Source of the DNA: Antarcticirhabdus aurantiaca | GTDB taxonomy: Bacteria; Pseudomonadota; Alphaproteobacteria; Rhizobiales; Rhizobiaceae | Length of the DNA: 64,000 nt | Assembly: GCF_009765365.1 (NCBI RefSeq) | Contig: NZ_VTOM01000020.1 | Span: 55,172-119,171 of the forward strand | Direction: 5' to 3' | In this document: positions 34,199 to 42,696 of the stretch, in pieces | How positions within the stretch are numbered: the first letter of the stretch is position 1 | Layout of the letters: every line of letters begins with the position of its first letter | Notes under the pieces: generated by a model | Told to the model about the DNA's origin: nothing | Databases searched by the model: none | Seen by the model: the letters and a program-made list of their open reading frames with translations, nothing else | Program-made: the position numbers and the translations under genes

Positions 34199-34987
34199 TC
34201 AAGCGAGGCGGGCGAGGTCGAAGTCGAGAAGGTCGCGGCAGTAGTCGCGCGCGCCCTCTGCCTGATGCCGGGCGATCGCCGCGCCGATCTGCGCCGTCGC
34301 CAGCCGCGCGTCGCCGACAGTTCCGACCGGGTTGAGGTCGCGCGCCATCCAGGCGAAGCCCAGCCGTCCGTGCGCCGTCAGGCGGCGCGCCGAGCGCGCA
34401 AGTTCGTCGTGCAGCGATTCGCAGTGCGCGGCCGCGTCGAGGCGCACGAGGTCCGGGCGAAAATGCAGCATGAGCGCCGTTTCCACCGCCCCGCCATGGA
34501 TGCCCGACGCAACTTCGGCGGGAGGAAGGAGCCCCTCCGGGACGCCGAAGCGTTGCCACGAGGCGGTGCCGACGAGCATCGAAAGATGCCGCCGCAGCTC
34601 CAGAGCCGCCGTTTCCATCGCCGGCGTGTTGCCGCCGTGGGCGCTGAGGATCGCCAGCCGCCGGAAGCCGGCGCGCGCCAGCCCCTCGCCGGTCTCGATC
34701 AGCATGCGGGTCATCGTTTCCCAGCCGAGGTCGAGCGTGCCGTCGCAATCGGAATGCTCGATCGAGCGCCCGAGCCGCAGCACGGGAAGCACCGTCACCG
34801 GCCAGTTCTCCGGCAGAAGCGGCAAGAGCGTATCCACCATGCCGTCGGCGATGATCGCGTCGGTGCCGAGCGGCAGGTGGGCGCCGTGCTGCTCGATCGC
34901 CGCGATCGGAAGGATCGCCAGCCCGTCGCCGCCGGCGGCCAGACGGCTCACCTCGGCGCTCGTCACCTCCTCGAAGCGTCGGTTCAT
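34199..34987 (-). CDS. creatininase family protein
   Basis: A 262-residue metal-dependent amidohydrolase. Metal ligands of the family are visible: [20 protein letters not shown] (Glu, His, Asp, near residue 32), [18 protein letters not shown] (His, near residue 115) and [14 protein letters not shown] (His, Glu). Creatininase interconverts creatinine and creatine; other members are mycofactocin or FAPy-pyrimidine amidohydrolases. A true creatininase role is attractive because creatinase and sarcosine oxidase are also in this window, but it is not adjacent to them. AAGGA precedes the ATG at 34987. Confidence 0.8.
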   Translation of the reverse strand: MNRRFEEVTSAEVSRLAAGGDGLAILPIAAIEQHGAHLPLGTDAIIADGMVDTLLPLLPENWPVTVLPVLRLGRSIEHSDCDGTLDLGWETMTRMLIETGEGLARAGFRRLAILSAHGGNTPAMETAALELRRHLSMLVGTASWQRFGVPEGLLPPAEVASGIHGGAVETALMLHFRPDLVRLDAAAHCESLHDELARSARRLTAHGRLGFAWMARDLNPVGTVGDARLATAQIGAAIARHQAEGARDYCRDLLDFDLARLA

Positions 34988-35109
34988 CGCGATCCTTCTC
35001 CCGACTCGTCCCACCGGCCGCCCGGAGGCACAGATTGGGAATTCTTTCGGGTAGACAGCGAAGGACGGCTTGTCCATGCTCGCAACCAGAAGGCGGAGAT
35101 GGAACGGCC

Positions 35110-35601
35110 ATGGCGCGCGGGAAAAAGAAGAGGTCCGCGCTCACCGAGCTTGGCTTGGCGGCGCGGGCGAGCCGGACGACCCTGTCGGAGAAGCTCGCCG
35201 TACTGGACCTTTATCCCGGCCAGGACGCGGTTCTGCAGGTCCTGGCCGAATCGGACGGCATGACATTGCGCGAGCTGGCCGACCGCCTCGCCGTGCGCCC
35301 ACCCACGATCACCAAGACGATCGCCCGGCTCACCGCCCAGGGACACCTGGAGAAGCGCCCCTCCGCCAGCGACGCCCGTCAGAGCCACGCCTTTCTCACC
35401 GAGCGGGGCCGCAGCGCGGTGGACGCCGTGCGCGAAGCCCAGAAGAGCGTGGAACGGCTGGCGCTCGCCGGGTTCACCCCCAAGGAGCGCAAGGCGCTGC
35501 GTCGCTTGCTCGTCCGCGTCCAGGTCAATCTCGGCGAAGCCGAGCCGGAACCGGACGAGGCGGCGGAGCCCGCCCCCGCTCTGGCCGAGATCGAGAGCTG
35601 A
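35110..35601 (+). CDS. MarR family transcriptional regulator
   Basis: A 163-residue winged-helix regulator. Recognition helix region LRELADRLAVRPPTITKTIA near residue 57 and wing RPSASDARQSHAFLTERGR, as in MarR proteins with the DxR wing motif. The acidic, Pro/Glu-rich tail is unstructured. Divergent from the creatininase-family gene with 122 bp between starts, so it may control that gene. The ligand is unknown. Confidence 0.85.
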   Translation: MARGKKKRSALTELGLAARASRTTLSEKLAVLDLYPGQDAVLQVLAESDGMTLRELADRLAVRPPTITKTIARLTAQGHLEKRPSASDARQSHAFLTERGRSAVDAVREAQKSVERLALAGFTPKERKALRRLLVRVQVNLGEAEPEPDEAAEPAPALAEIES

Positions 35602-35683
35602 GCCGCGGCGGAGATTGCGGCTCGGCGCGATTTCGTCCTAGAAGGCGGAGAGGCACGAAGCGGACGGGGTCAAGACACGCAAG

Positions 35684-36724
35684 GTGGCGCAAAAGGTCAA
35701 ACTGTCGACCATCGCTGATGCGCTCGGCCTGTCCACGGCGACCGTTTCGCTCGCGCTGCGCGACAGCCCGCTCGTGGCCGACGTCACGCGCGAGGCGATC
35801 AAGGAGAAGGCCCGCGCGCTCGGCTACATCTACAATCGCCGCGCAGCCTCCCTTCGCACCTCACGCTCCGGCATCGTCGGCGTCTGCGTCCACGACGTGA
35901 TGAACCCCTTCTACGGCGAGATCCTGAAGGCGATCGAGGACGAGCTCGACCGCCGCCGCCAGACCTTCCTGCTCTGCAACCACTACGACGACCTCGCCAA
36001 GCAGCGCTCCTTCGTCGACACGCTGCTGCAGCTCGGGGCCGACGGGCTGATCCTGTCGCCGGCGCTCGGAACGTCCGTCGACGAGCTGTCCATGGCGGAG
36101 GAGAACGGGCTGCCGGTGACGCTGATCGCGCGCAGCCTCGAAGGCTCGGGCGTGTCCGCCTTTCGCGGCGACGACCGCTACGGCATGGGTCTCGTCGTCG
36201 ACCACCTCGCCTCGCTCGGCCATCGCTCGATCGCCTATATCGGCGGCACCGACGCGACCTCGACGGGCCGGGACCGGGAGGCGGGCTGGGTGGAGGCCCT
36301 GGCCCGCGTCGGCATCCGGCCGCGGCCCGAATGGCGTATCGAGGGCCCGCGCGACCGGCATTCCGGCTTCGACGCCGTGCGGCGCTTCCTCGCCATTCCC
36401 GAGCGGCCGACCGCGATCGCCTGCTTCTCCGACCTCGTGGCGCTCGGCGTCATGTACGGCCTCGCCCGCTCCGGCATCCGGCCGGGCGCGGATGTCGCCG
36501 TATCGGGCTACGACGACATCGACGAGGCGGCCATCGCCATGCCGCCGCTCACCACCGTCGCCAACGGGCAGAGCGAGGTCGGCCGGCGCGCCGCGGACGC
36601 GCTGCTGGCGCGCCTCGCCGGGCAACCGTCCGACGGGCGGGTGGTGCTCATTCGCCCCGAACTGAAGATCCGATCATCCAGTACCGGCGCCGCATCCGCC
36701 GCCGGAGGAAGGCCTTCCCCATGA
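35684..36724 (+). CDS. LacI family transcriptional regulator
   Basis: A 346-residue LacI/GalR regulator. The N-terminal headpiece KLSTIADALGLSTATVSLAL and hinge helix RRAASLRTSRSGIVGVCV are intact, followed by a periplasmic-binding-protein fold (ACFSDLVALGVMYGLARSGI, VSGYDDIDEAA). Starts with GTG. Its stop overlaps the start of the dehydrogenase gene (ATGA), so it probably regulates its own operon in response to a sugar acid or related hydroxyacid (inference). Confidence 0.9.
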   Translation: MAQKVKLSTIADALGLSTATVSLALRDSPLVADVTREAIKEKARALGYIYNRRAASLRTSRSGIVGVCVHDVMNPFYGEILKAIEDELDRRRQTFLLCNHYDDLAKQRSFVDTLLQLGADGLILSPALGTSVDELSMAEENGLPVTLIARSLEGSGVSAFRGDDRYGMGLVVDHLASLGHRSIAYIGGTDATSTGRDREAGWVEALARVGIRPRPEWRIEGPRDRHSGFDAVRRFLAIPERPTAIACFSDLVALGVMYGLARSGIRPGADVAVSGYDDIDEAAIAMPPLTTVANGQSEVGRRAADALLARLAGQPSDGRVVLIRPELKIRSSSTGAASAAGGRPSP

Positions 36725-37701
36725 CCGCCCTGTCCGACGTCACAATCCTCGTCCCCGGCCGGCTCAACCCCGACACCCTGGCCGAGCTGAAGACCCTGGC
36801 GCGCGTCGTCGAGCGGCCGAACGGCGACATTTCCGACCTGTCGGAGGCGGAGCGCGCGTCCGTGCGCGGCGCCGCCGTCATGGGCGTCGTGTCGGCGGCG
36901 CTGATGGACGCGCTGCCGAACCTCGAGGTCGTCGCGCATTTCGGCGTCGGCTACGACGGCGTCGACGTGAAGCACGCCGTGTCGCGCGGCATCCCGGTGA
37001 CCAACACGCCGGACGTCCTCACCGACGAGGTGGCCGACACGACGCTCGGGCTCCTTCTGATGACGGCGCGGCGCCTGTCGGCCGCCGAGCGCTATCTTCG
37101 GGCCGGCCGCTGGGCCAAGGACGGGCACTTTCCCCTGACCGAGACGACGCTGCGCGGACGCAGCGTCGGCATCATGGGTCTCGGGCGGATCGGCCTCGCC
37201 ATCGCCGCCCGGCTCGAGCCGTTCGGCGTGTCGATCGCCTACTTCAACCGCAGCGAACGCAGCGACGTGTCCTATCCCTACTTCGCGACGCTGGGCGAAC
37301 TCGCCGACGCCGTGGACACCCTCATCATCGCCGCGCCCGGCGGCGCGGGCACGGAAAAGGCCGTGAACGCCGACGTTCTGAAGCGCCTCGGCTCCGACGG
37401 CATCTTCATCAACATCGGCCGCGGCTCGATCGTCGACGAGGACGCTCTCGTGGCCGCCCTTCAGGACGGCACGATCAAGGCCGCCGGCCTCGACGTCTTC
37501 GCCGACGAGCCGCGCGTGCGCGAGGATCTCATCGCCCTCGACAACGCCGTTCTCCTGCCGCACGTGGCCTCCGCCTCGCGGCACACGCGCGCCCAGATGG
37601 GTAGCCTCGTCATCGAAAATCTGCGTCGCTGGTTCGCCGGCGAAACGCTGGCGACGCCGGTGCCGGAGGCGCAGAAGGCCGGACTCGTCAAGCGTCCGTG
37701 A
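36721..37701 (+). CDS. D-2-hydroxyacid dehydrogenase (NAD(P)-binding)
   Basis: A 326-residue enzyme of the D-isomer specific 2-hydroxyacid dehydrogenase family (glyoxylate/hydroxypyruvate or 2-ketogluconate reductase type). Dinucleotide motif GIMGLGRIGLAIAARL near residue 150, with catalytic Arg in FINIGRGSIVDEDAL, Glu in VFADEPRV and His in LPHVASASRHTR. After the second strand comes NRSER, a sequence with positive residues that favours NADP(H). Cotranscribed with the LacI regulator. Confidence 0.88.
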   Translation: MTALSDVTILVPGRLNPDTLAELKTLARVVERPNGDISDLSEAERASVRGAAVMGVVSAALMDALPNLEVVAHFGVGYDGVDVKHAVSRGIPVTNTPDVLTDEVADTTLGLLLMTARRLSAAERYLRAGRWAKDGHFPLTETTLRGRSVGIMGLGRIGLAIAARLEPFGVSIAYFNRSERSDVSYPYFATLGELADAVDTLIIAAPGGAGTEKAVNADVLKRLGSDGIFINIGRGSIVDEDALVAALQDGTIKAAGLDVFADEPRVREDLIALDNAVLLPHVASASRHTRAQMGSLVIENLRRWFAGETLATPVPEAQKAGLVKRP

Positions 37702-37845
37702 TCAACCTGCTGCCTTTGCGTTAAGCTTTAGGCAATCTTTCGTTCATATCCAGGAAGGGATAACGCCCGGGTCGGCAGACCTCCCCCGTTCAGGCGCGAG
37801 GAAGCCGGTCCCGGTTTCGAGCCCTGCTACAGCCTGGAGCCGAGC

Positions 37846-38286
37846 ATGAAGTTCGCTACCATCGTCCTGTGTGCCGGCCTGGTCGGAACCCTCGTCGTCT
37901 CGAACCTCCAGGGCGCGACCATCGTGCCCGGCGAGGGTCTCGCCGCCACCCTGATCCTCGATGAGACCACCACCGGCAGCATCAAGCCGCGCCTCGACCC
38001 GTCGCTTCAGGCGGCGCGCCTGATCGACCTGCAGACCGGCTCGACATGCCGCCTGCCGAATCTCGACGCCGGTGAGCACTTCGAGCCCACCACCGTCGGT
38101 GCCGCCTGCGCCGACGATCCCGCGCTGAACCGCGTCTCGCAGTGGCGCGCCAGCGGCGACGGCACCCTGGAGATGGCCGACGCCGACGGCGCCACCGTCT
38201 ACCGCTTCGCTCCGGGGGACGGCGTCCTCTACGAGAGCGTTTATCCCGAGAACGCCCTCGTCACGATCGTTCCGGTGAAGGGCTGA
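37846..38286 (+). CDS. secreted AprI/Inh-like protein
   Basis: A 146-residue exported protein: N-terminal signal (MKFATIVLCAGLVGTLVVSN) then a small beta-barrel-like domain with two cysteines (GSTCRLPNL and GAACADDP) and the pattern SQWRASGDGTLEMADADGAT. This spacing resembles the AprI/Inh metalloprotease-inhibitor family common in rhizobia, but the match is from pattern only. GGAG precedes the ATG. It is monogenic. Confidence 0.55.
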   Translation: MKFATIVLCAGLVGTLVVSNLQGATIVPGEGLAATLILDETTTGSIKPRLDPSLQAARLIDLQTGSTCRLPNLDAGEHFEPTTVGAACADDPALNRVSQWRASGDGTLEMADADGATVYRFAPGDGVLYESVYPENALVTIVPVKG

Positions 38287-38314
38287 AGCTTAAGACCGAT
38301 CGCGCAAGATCTGG

Positions 38315-38333
38315 TCTCCCCTCGCGGGGGAGA
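38315..38333 (+). terminator. hairpin after the Inh-like gene
   Basis: A 7-bp stem tctcccc (38315-38321 with 38327-38333), extendable through a G-T pair, 29 bp after the stop and between convergent genes. No clear U tract. Confidence 0.4.
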
Positions 38334-38373
38334 TCAGCCGGCGGACGGCACGGCGACGCCGCTTCGCTATCCC

Positions 38374-39045
38374 TCAGATCGCGCGCAACGCCTTGATCTG
38401 CCGCCCCTCGCCGTCGAAATTCGACGGGTCGAGCCAGCGCTCGAAGCGGGCGCGCAGCGCCGGCCACTCGCCATCGATCACCGAGAACCAGGCCGTGTCG
38501 CGGTTCTCGCCCTTCACGACGAGGTGCTGGCGGAAGATGCCCTCGAAGGTGAAGCCGAGCCGCTCGGCGGCCCGGCGCGAGGCGGCGTTGGCGGCGTTGC
38601 ACTTCCATTCCAGGCGCCGATAGCCGAGCTGGCCGAGCAGCCGGTCCATCAGCAGGAACAGCCCCTCCGTCGCCTCGACCGTGCCCTGGAGGCGCGGCGA
38701 GAAGCAGACGTGGCCGATTTCACCGACGCCGTTCGCCTCGTCGATCCGCATCAGCGCGGCGACGCCTTCCGCGCGCGACGAGCGCTCCGGCACGAAGGCG
38801 TGGAAGAACAGCCCGTCGGTTGCATGGAGCCGCGCCGCCGCCTGCCGGAACGCCGCCTCGTCGGGAAACGGGCCGTAGGGCAGGTAGCGCCAGATCGCGC
38901 CCTCGGGATCGGCCGAGAAGGCTTGCCAGAGCGCGCCGAGCGGCGCCTCGTCCTCGATCGGCACGAGCCGCACCGTGCGGCCGTGGAGGATCTGCCGGCC
39001 GGGGCCGGGACGCGGCGTCCAGTCGCTCAAGCGTCGGCCGGTCAC
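38374..39045 (-). CDS. GNAT family acetyltransferase (RimJ/RimL-like)
   Basis: A 223-residue acetyltransferase similar to RimJ/RimL-type enzymes. LHGRTVRLVPIEDEAPLGAL opens the fold, GEIGHVCFSPRLQGTVEATE holds the acetyl-CoA strand, and RRLEWKCNAANAASRRAAER with LGFTFEGIFRQHLVVKG is the typical end. Start GTG at 39045 in a GTGA overlap with the upstream esterase. The substrate is unknown. Confidence 0.85.
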   Translation of the reverse strand: MTGRRLSDWTPRPGPGRQILHGRTVRLVPIEDEAPLGALWQAFSADPEGAIWRYLPYGPFPDEAAFRQAAARLHATDGLFFHAFVPERSSRAEGVAALMRIDEANGVGEIGHVCFSPRLQGTVEATEGLFLLMDRLLGQLGYRRLEWKCNAANAASRRAAERLGFTFEGIFRQHLVVKGENRDTAWFSVIDGEWPALRARFERWLDPSNFDGEGRQIKALRAI

Positions 39046-39923
39046 GCGCGCGCTCTCACGAATCGGACCACGCTCTCGCGCACACGCCCGTCGCCGAGCC
39101 GCAGGGCGGTAGCGAGCGAGGACACCGCGCCGACATGGTCGAGGCCGGGGACCAGCAGCACCTCGGCGCTGCCGCCGGCGCTGCGCACCTTGGCGGCCAG
39201 CGAGCGGGTGTTCTGCGGGTCCACCGTCGTGTCGGCGAGACCGTGGACGAGAAGCATCGGCGGCATGCGCCCGCCGGCGAAGTTGATCGGCTGGCTGTCG
39301 GCCCGGACGCTTTCCGGGAAGATCCGCTTGTAGCGCTCCTCCTTCAGCGGCAGGAAATCGTAGGGTCCCGCGAGACCGACGAAGCCGGCGACGTCGCGCG
39401 CCCCGAGCCCGGCGCGGGCGAGATAGCGATCGTCGAGGGCCAGCAGCGCGGCGATCTCGGCGCCGGCCGAGTGGCCGACGAGAATCAGCGGCCGCCGTCC
39501 CGCGGATACGCCCTCCCCACCGCTCCGCGACAAGCGGACGACCGCCGCGGTCGCCGCGGCCGCGTCCTCGACGAAGCCGGGAAACACGGTTTCGGGATAA
39601 ACCCGGTAGTCGGGAATGGCGACGAGGAAGCCGGCGCTCGCGAGCGACTGACCGACGAAATAGTAGATGTCCTTGGAGCCCGAATCCCAGCTTCCGCCAT
39701 AGACGAAGACGACGAGCGGCGCGTCCGCGCTCAAGCCGTCGGGCACGTAGAGGTCAAAGGTGCCGCGCGCGCCCGGCGCGTAGCGCAGGCCCTTGAGGCG
39801 CCGGAAGCCGCGGCCGCTGGTGACGGCGTTCAGCGCGTCGGCGGCGCAGCCCGCCAGGAGGGCGGCGCCGGACAGGGCGCCGAGAAGCGACAGGAAGCGG
39901 CGGCGGACCACGGCGGACGGCAC
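39042..39923 (-). CDS. alpha/beta hydrolase, lipoprotein carboxylesterase
   Basis: A 293-residue esterase of the hormone-sensitive-lipase-like class. It begins with a lipoprotein signal (LSGAALLAGC, Cys near residue 26), then the oxyanion motif VFVYGGSWDSG, nucleophile ILVGHSAGAEIAALLAL (Ser near residue 151) and acid/base region HGLADTTVDP with late LDHVG. Probably membrane-anchored in the periplasm. Start GTG with GAAAG upstream. The natural ester is unknown. Confidence 0.85.
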   Translation of the reverse strand: MPSAVVRRRFLSLLGALSGAALLAGCAADALNAVTSGRGFRRLKGLRYAPGARGTFDLYVPDGLSADAPLVVFVYGGSWDSGSKDIYYFVGQSLASAGFLVAIPDYRVYPETVFPGFVEDAAAATAAVVRLSRSGGEGVSAGRRPLILVGHSAGAEIAALLALDDRYLARAGLGARDVAGFVGLAGPYDFLPLKEERYKRIFPESVRADSQPINFAGGRMPPMLLVHGLADTTVDPQNTRSLAAKVRSAGGSAEVLLVPGLDHVGAVSSLATALRLGDGRVRESVVRFVRARA

Positions 39924-39960
39924 CTTTCGAGGGAGGGCAGGGCTTCGGATCGACGGCGGC

Positions 39961-40365
39961 TCAGCCGGCCGGCTCGCCGCCGGGCTGGGCGCTGGCGGAC
40001 GCGTTGCCGCGCGGGCGAAGGCGCCGCTCCATCTCCTCGACGGCCTCGGCGACGCGGGTGAGCTCCACCGCCATCGCGGCGCGCTCGCGGGTCAGCGCCT
40101 CGTCGAAGGAGGCCTTGCGCTGATCGGCCGAGCGGGCGTCGGAAGAGAGCGCGGACAAGCGCTTGTTGGCTTCCTGGAGCTCGTCGGCGATCATCATGGC
40201 CGTCATGACGGTCAGGCGCAGGTCGCCGATCTCGCCGAAGCTCGACCGCAGCTCCCCCACGCGCCGGTCGATCTCGGCCGCGAGGTTGAGGAGGTGGTCC
40301 TCCTCGCCCTCGCCGCAGGCCATGCGATAGGTCTTGGAATCGATGGTGACGACGACCTGTGGCAC
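39961..40365 (-). CDS. zapA: cell division protein ZapA
   Basis: A 134-residue FtsZ-associated protein. ZapA stabilises the Z ring by bundling FtsZ. The N-terminal head has VVVTIDSKTYRMACGEGEED and HLLNLAAEIDRRVGEL, followed by a long coiled coil (DELQEANKRLSALSSDARSA onward). Start is GTG, 5 bp after the DUF4164 gene, as usual in Hyphomicrobiales. Confidence 0.88.
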   Translation of the reverse strand: MPQVVVTIDSKTYRMACGEGEEDHLLNLAAEIDRRVGELRSSFGEIGDLRLTVMTAMMIADELQEANKRLSALSSDARSADQRKASFDEALTRERAAMAVELTRVAEAVEEMERRLRPRGNASASAQPGGEPAG

Positions 40366-40370
40366 GTGTC

Positions 40371-40649
40371 TCACCCCGCCCCTTGCAGGACGCCGCGCAC
40401 GGCTTCCATGGCGTTGACGAGCCGGGCCGAAACCTCCCGGTTCGCGCCCTCCAGCCGCTCGCAGCGGGCGAGCGCCGCGTCGAGTTCGCCGGCCAGCCGC
40501 GCGCGGTCCGCGGACATGCGCTGCATCTCCTCCTCGCCGCCGCGCAGGCGCCCTTCCGGCCCGGTCTGGATCTCCACGACCGCGGTCAGGCGCGACAGCG
40601 CATCGGACAGGCGGCGTCGCGCCGCCTCGAAAGGATCGTCCTCGGACAT
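40371..40649 (-). CDS. DUF4164 family protein
   Basis: A 92-residue, almost wholly coiled-coil protein (FEAARRRLSDALSRLTAVVE, LAGELDAALARCERLEGANR). DUF4164 proteins regularly precede zapA in this order and are thought of as division-related helpers, without direct proof. In most relatives transketolase lies on the other side; here the next gene is gap. Confidence 0.82.
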   Translation of the reverse strand: MSEDDPFEAARRRLSDALSRLTAVVEIQTGPEGRLRGGEEEMQRMSADRARLAGELDAALARCERLEGANREVSARLVNAMEAVRGVLQGAG

Positions 40650-40987
40650 GCTTCGCGCCCCCGCATCGAACCCTCGCCCCGCGCCGCCGCACGCATCGCG
40701 GGCTTGTCGCCCCGATGCAGGCCGTGAGCCGCACGGAACGTCAACCAGCCTTTAACGCGGCGCGAGCGGAAGGAAAAGCCGCGCGGTGAAAGCGCTGCAC
40801 GAAGCTTCGTGTGCAACCCATTGTCCGGGTTGCTCCCCCTCGAAATCGCACCGCCAGCGCCTAAGAATCAGCTTTGGCCGGCGCATTGATCGCCGTCCCC
40901 TTTCCGGCTAAGCGCCAAGCATCGTCAGTTTCACGGGAACGCGGGACGGCGTCCGGCCGGCGCGCAAAACTTCAAGAGGATCCTTCG
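40650..40987. other. divergent intergenic region upstream of gap
   Basis: 338 bp with no coding signal. It holds a perfect 14-bp palindrome CACGAAGCTTCGTG at 40798-40811, followed immediately by a hairpin gcaaccc/gggttgc (40813-40819 with 40827-40833). The palindrome lies 177 bp before the gap ATG and could be an operator for gap or for the DUF4164-zapA transcript. Confidence 0.5.
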
Positions 40988-42004
40988 ATGACAGTTCGCG
41001 TCGCCATCAACGGCTTCGGCCGCATCGGCCGCAACGTCCTGCGCGCCATCGTCGAGTCGGGACGCACCGACATCGAAGTGGTCGGCATTAACGATCTCGG
41101 CCCGGTCGAGACCAACGCCCACCTCATCCGCTTCGATTCGGTCCACGGCCGCTTCCCCGGCGAGGTCAAGGTCGACGGCGACACGATCGACGTCGGCCGC
41201 GGCAAGATCCGCGTCAGCGCCGAGCGCGATCCGAAGAACCTGCCCTGGAAGGAGCTGGGCGTCGACGTCGCGCTCGAATGCACCGGCATCTTCACCGACC
41301 CGGCCAAGGCCTCGGCGCACCTGGAAGCCGGCGCGCGCAAGGTCCTCGTGTCCGGCCCGCTGACCAATGAGACGCAGGGCGAGAAGACCATCGTCTACGG
41401 CGTGAACCACCATACGCTGAACGGCAACGACCGGATCATCTCCAACGCGTCCTGCACCACCAACTGCCTGGCGCCCGTCGCCAAGGTGCTGGACGAGACG
41501 GTCGGCATCGAAACCGGCTTCATGACGACGATCCACTCCTACACGGGCGATCAGCCGACGCTCGACACGCTGCACAAGGACCTCTACCGCGCCCGCGCGG
41601 CGGCCCTCTCGATGATCCCGACCTCGACCGGCGCGGCCAAGGCCATCGGCCTCGTCCTGCCGCAGCTCAAGGGCAAGCTCGACGGCTCCTCGATCCGCGT
41701 GCCGACCCCGAACGTCTCGGTTGTGGACTTCAAGTTCACCGCCAAGCGCGAAACCTCGGTGCAGGAAATCCAGGACGCCATCCGCGCCGCCGCCGACGGC
41801 CCGCTGAAGGGCATCCTCGGCTATACGCTCGCCCCGAACGTTTCGTCGGATTTCAACCACGACCCGCATTCGTCGGTCTTCGCCATGGACCAGACCAAGG
41901 TCCTCGGCGGCACCTTCGTGCGCATCCTGTCCTGGTACGACAACGAGTGGGGCTTCTCGAACCGCATGTCGGACACCGCGATCGTGCTCGCCAACGCCGG
42001 CTGA
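40988..42004 (+). CDS. gap: type I glyceraldehyde-3-phosphate dehydrogenase
   Basis: A 338-residue NAD-dependent GAPDH of central carbon metabolism. NAD motif [16 protein letters not shown], catalytic [15 protein letters not shown] (Cys near residue 155), [10 protein letters not shown] and the C-terminal [13 protein letters not shown] are all intact. Asparagine-rich NDLGP after the second strand fits NAD rather than NADP. AAGAGGA precedes the ATG. pgk follows two genes downstream, so the glycolytic cluster is interrupted by two inserted genes. Confidence 0.97.
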   Translation: MTVRVAINGFGRIGRNVLRAIVESGRTDIEVVGINDLGPVETNAHLIRFDSVHGRFPGEVKVDGDTIDVGRGKIRVSAERDPKNLPWKELGVDVALECTGIFTDPAKASAHLEAGARKVLVSGPLTNETQGEKTIVYGVNHHTLNGNDRIISNASCTTNCLAPVAKVLDETVGIETGFMTTIHSYTGDQPTLDTLHKDLYRARAAALSMIPTSTGAAKAIGLVLPQLKGKLDGSSIRVPTPNVSVVDFKFTAKRETSVQEIQDAIRAAADGPLKGILGYTLAPNVSSDFNHDPHSSVFAMDQTKVLGGTFVRILSWYDNEWGFSNRMSDTAIVLANAG

Positions 42005-42013
42005 CGCGAAACG

Positions 42014-42589
42014 GTGCCGCTCTTCCGGCCCCTCGCCTCCCGCACCGCCCGCTGGCGGCCGGCCGAGGGTGAAGGGCTGGAGCATCTCGACCTTCGCCCT
42101 GCACAGGGCGGAGGTCTTCTCGCCAGCGCCGTCGTGATCGGCGGAACCGGTGCCGACGCCTTCGGCCTGCGCTACCGCATCCGCCTCGGGGACGACTGGC
42201 GCGTCCGGGATCTCGCGGTCGAGCGGACCGACGGCCCGAGCCTCGGCCTCGTTTCGCCCGAACCGGGCCTATGGCGAACCGCCGACGGCGCGCCCCGACC
42301 CGAGCTCGACGGCTGCATCGACGTCGACATCCAGGCGACGCCCTTCACCAACACCCTGCCGATCCGCCGCCTCGGCCTAACCCGAGCCATGGGCATCGCC
42401 GAGCTGCGCATGGTCTACGTCCCCCTGGACACGCTCGTCCCGTTCCCGGACGGCCAGCGCTACGCGGCGCTCGAGGACGGCCGGCGCTACCGCTACGAGG
42501 CCGCCGACGACGGCTTCGCGGCCGAACTCGTGCTCGACGAGGACGGCCTTGTCCTCGACTACCCCGGCTTGTTCCGCCGGGTTTTCTGA
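42014..42589 (+). CDS. putative glycolipid-binding family protein
   Basis: A 191-residue soluble protein of the putative glycolipid-binding family (DUF1089): [56 protein letters not shown], and a C-terminal [20 protein letters not shown]. The beta-sandwich fold binds hydrophobic ligands in the structural homologues; the cellular role is unknown. Starts with GTG 9 bp after gap, so it is probably cotranscribed with it. Confidence 0.82.
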   Translation: MPLFRPLASRTARWRPAEGEGLEHLDLRPAQGGGLLASAVVIGGTGADAFGLRYRIRLGDDWRVRDLAVERTDGPSLGLVSPEPGLWRTADGAPRPELDGCIDVDIQATPFTNTLPIRRLGLTRAMGIAELRMVYVPLDTLVPFPDGQRYAALEDGRRYRYEAADDGFAAELVLDEDGLVLDYPGLFRRVF

Positions 42590-42696
42590 CGAACCGACGC
42601 ATTTTCCCGCTCGCCCCGCCCCCGGGACCGGCTATAGACCCATCGCGGCCGGAGAGCGCCGCGCCCTCCCGTGGAACGCGAGCCGACCCGCAGCCC

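Noticed and set aside
34199..34987. Firm call as creatininase with EC assignment
   Set aside because: The family includes other amidohydrolases with the same metal ligands, and the gene is not next to creatinase, so only the family name is given.
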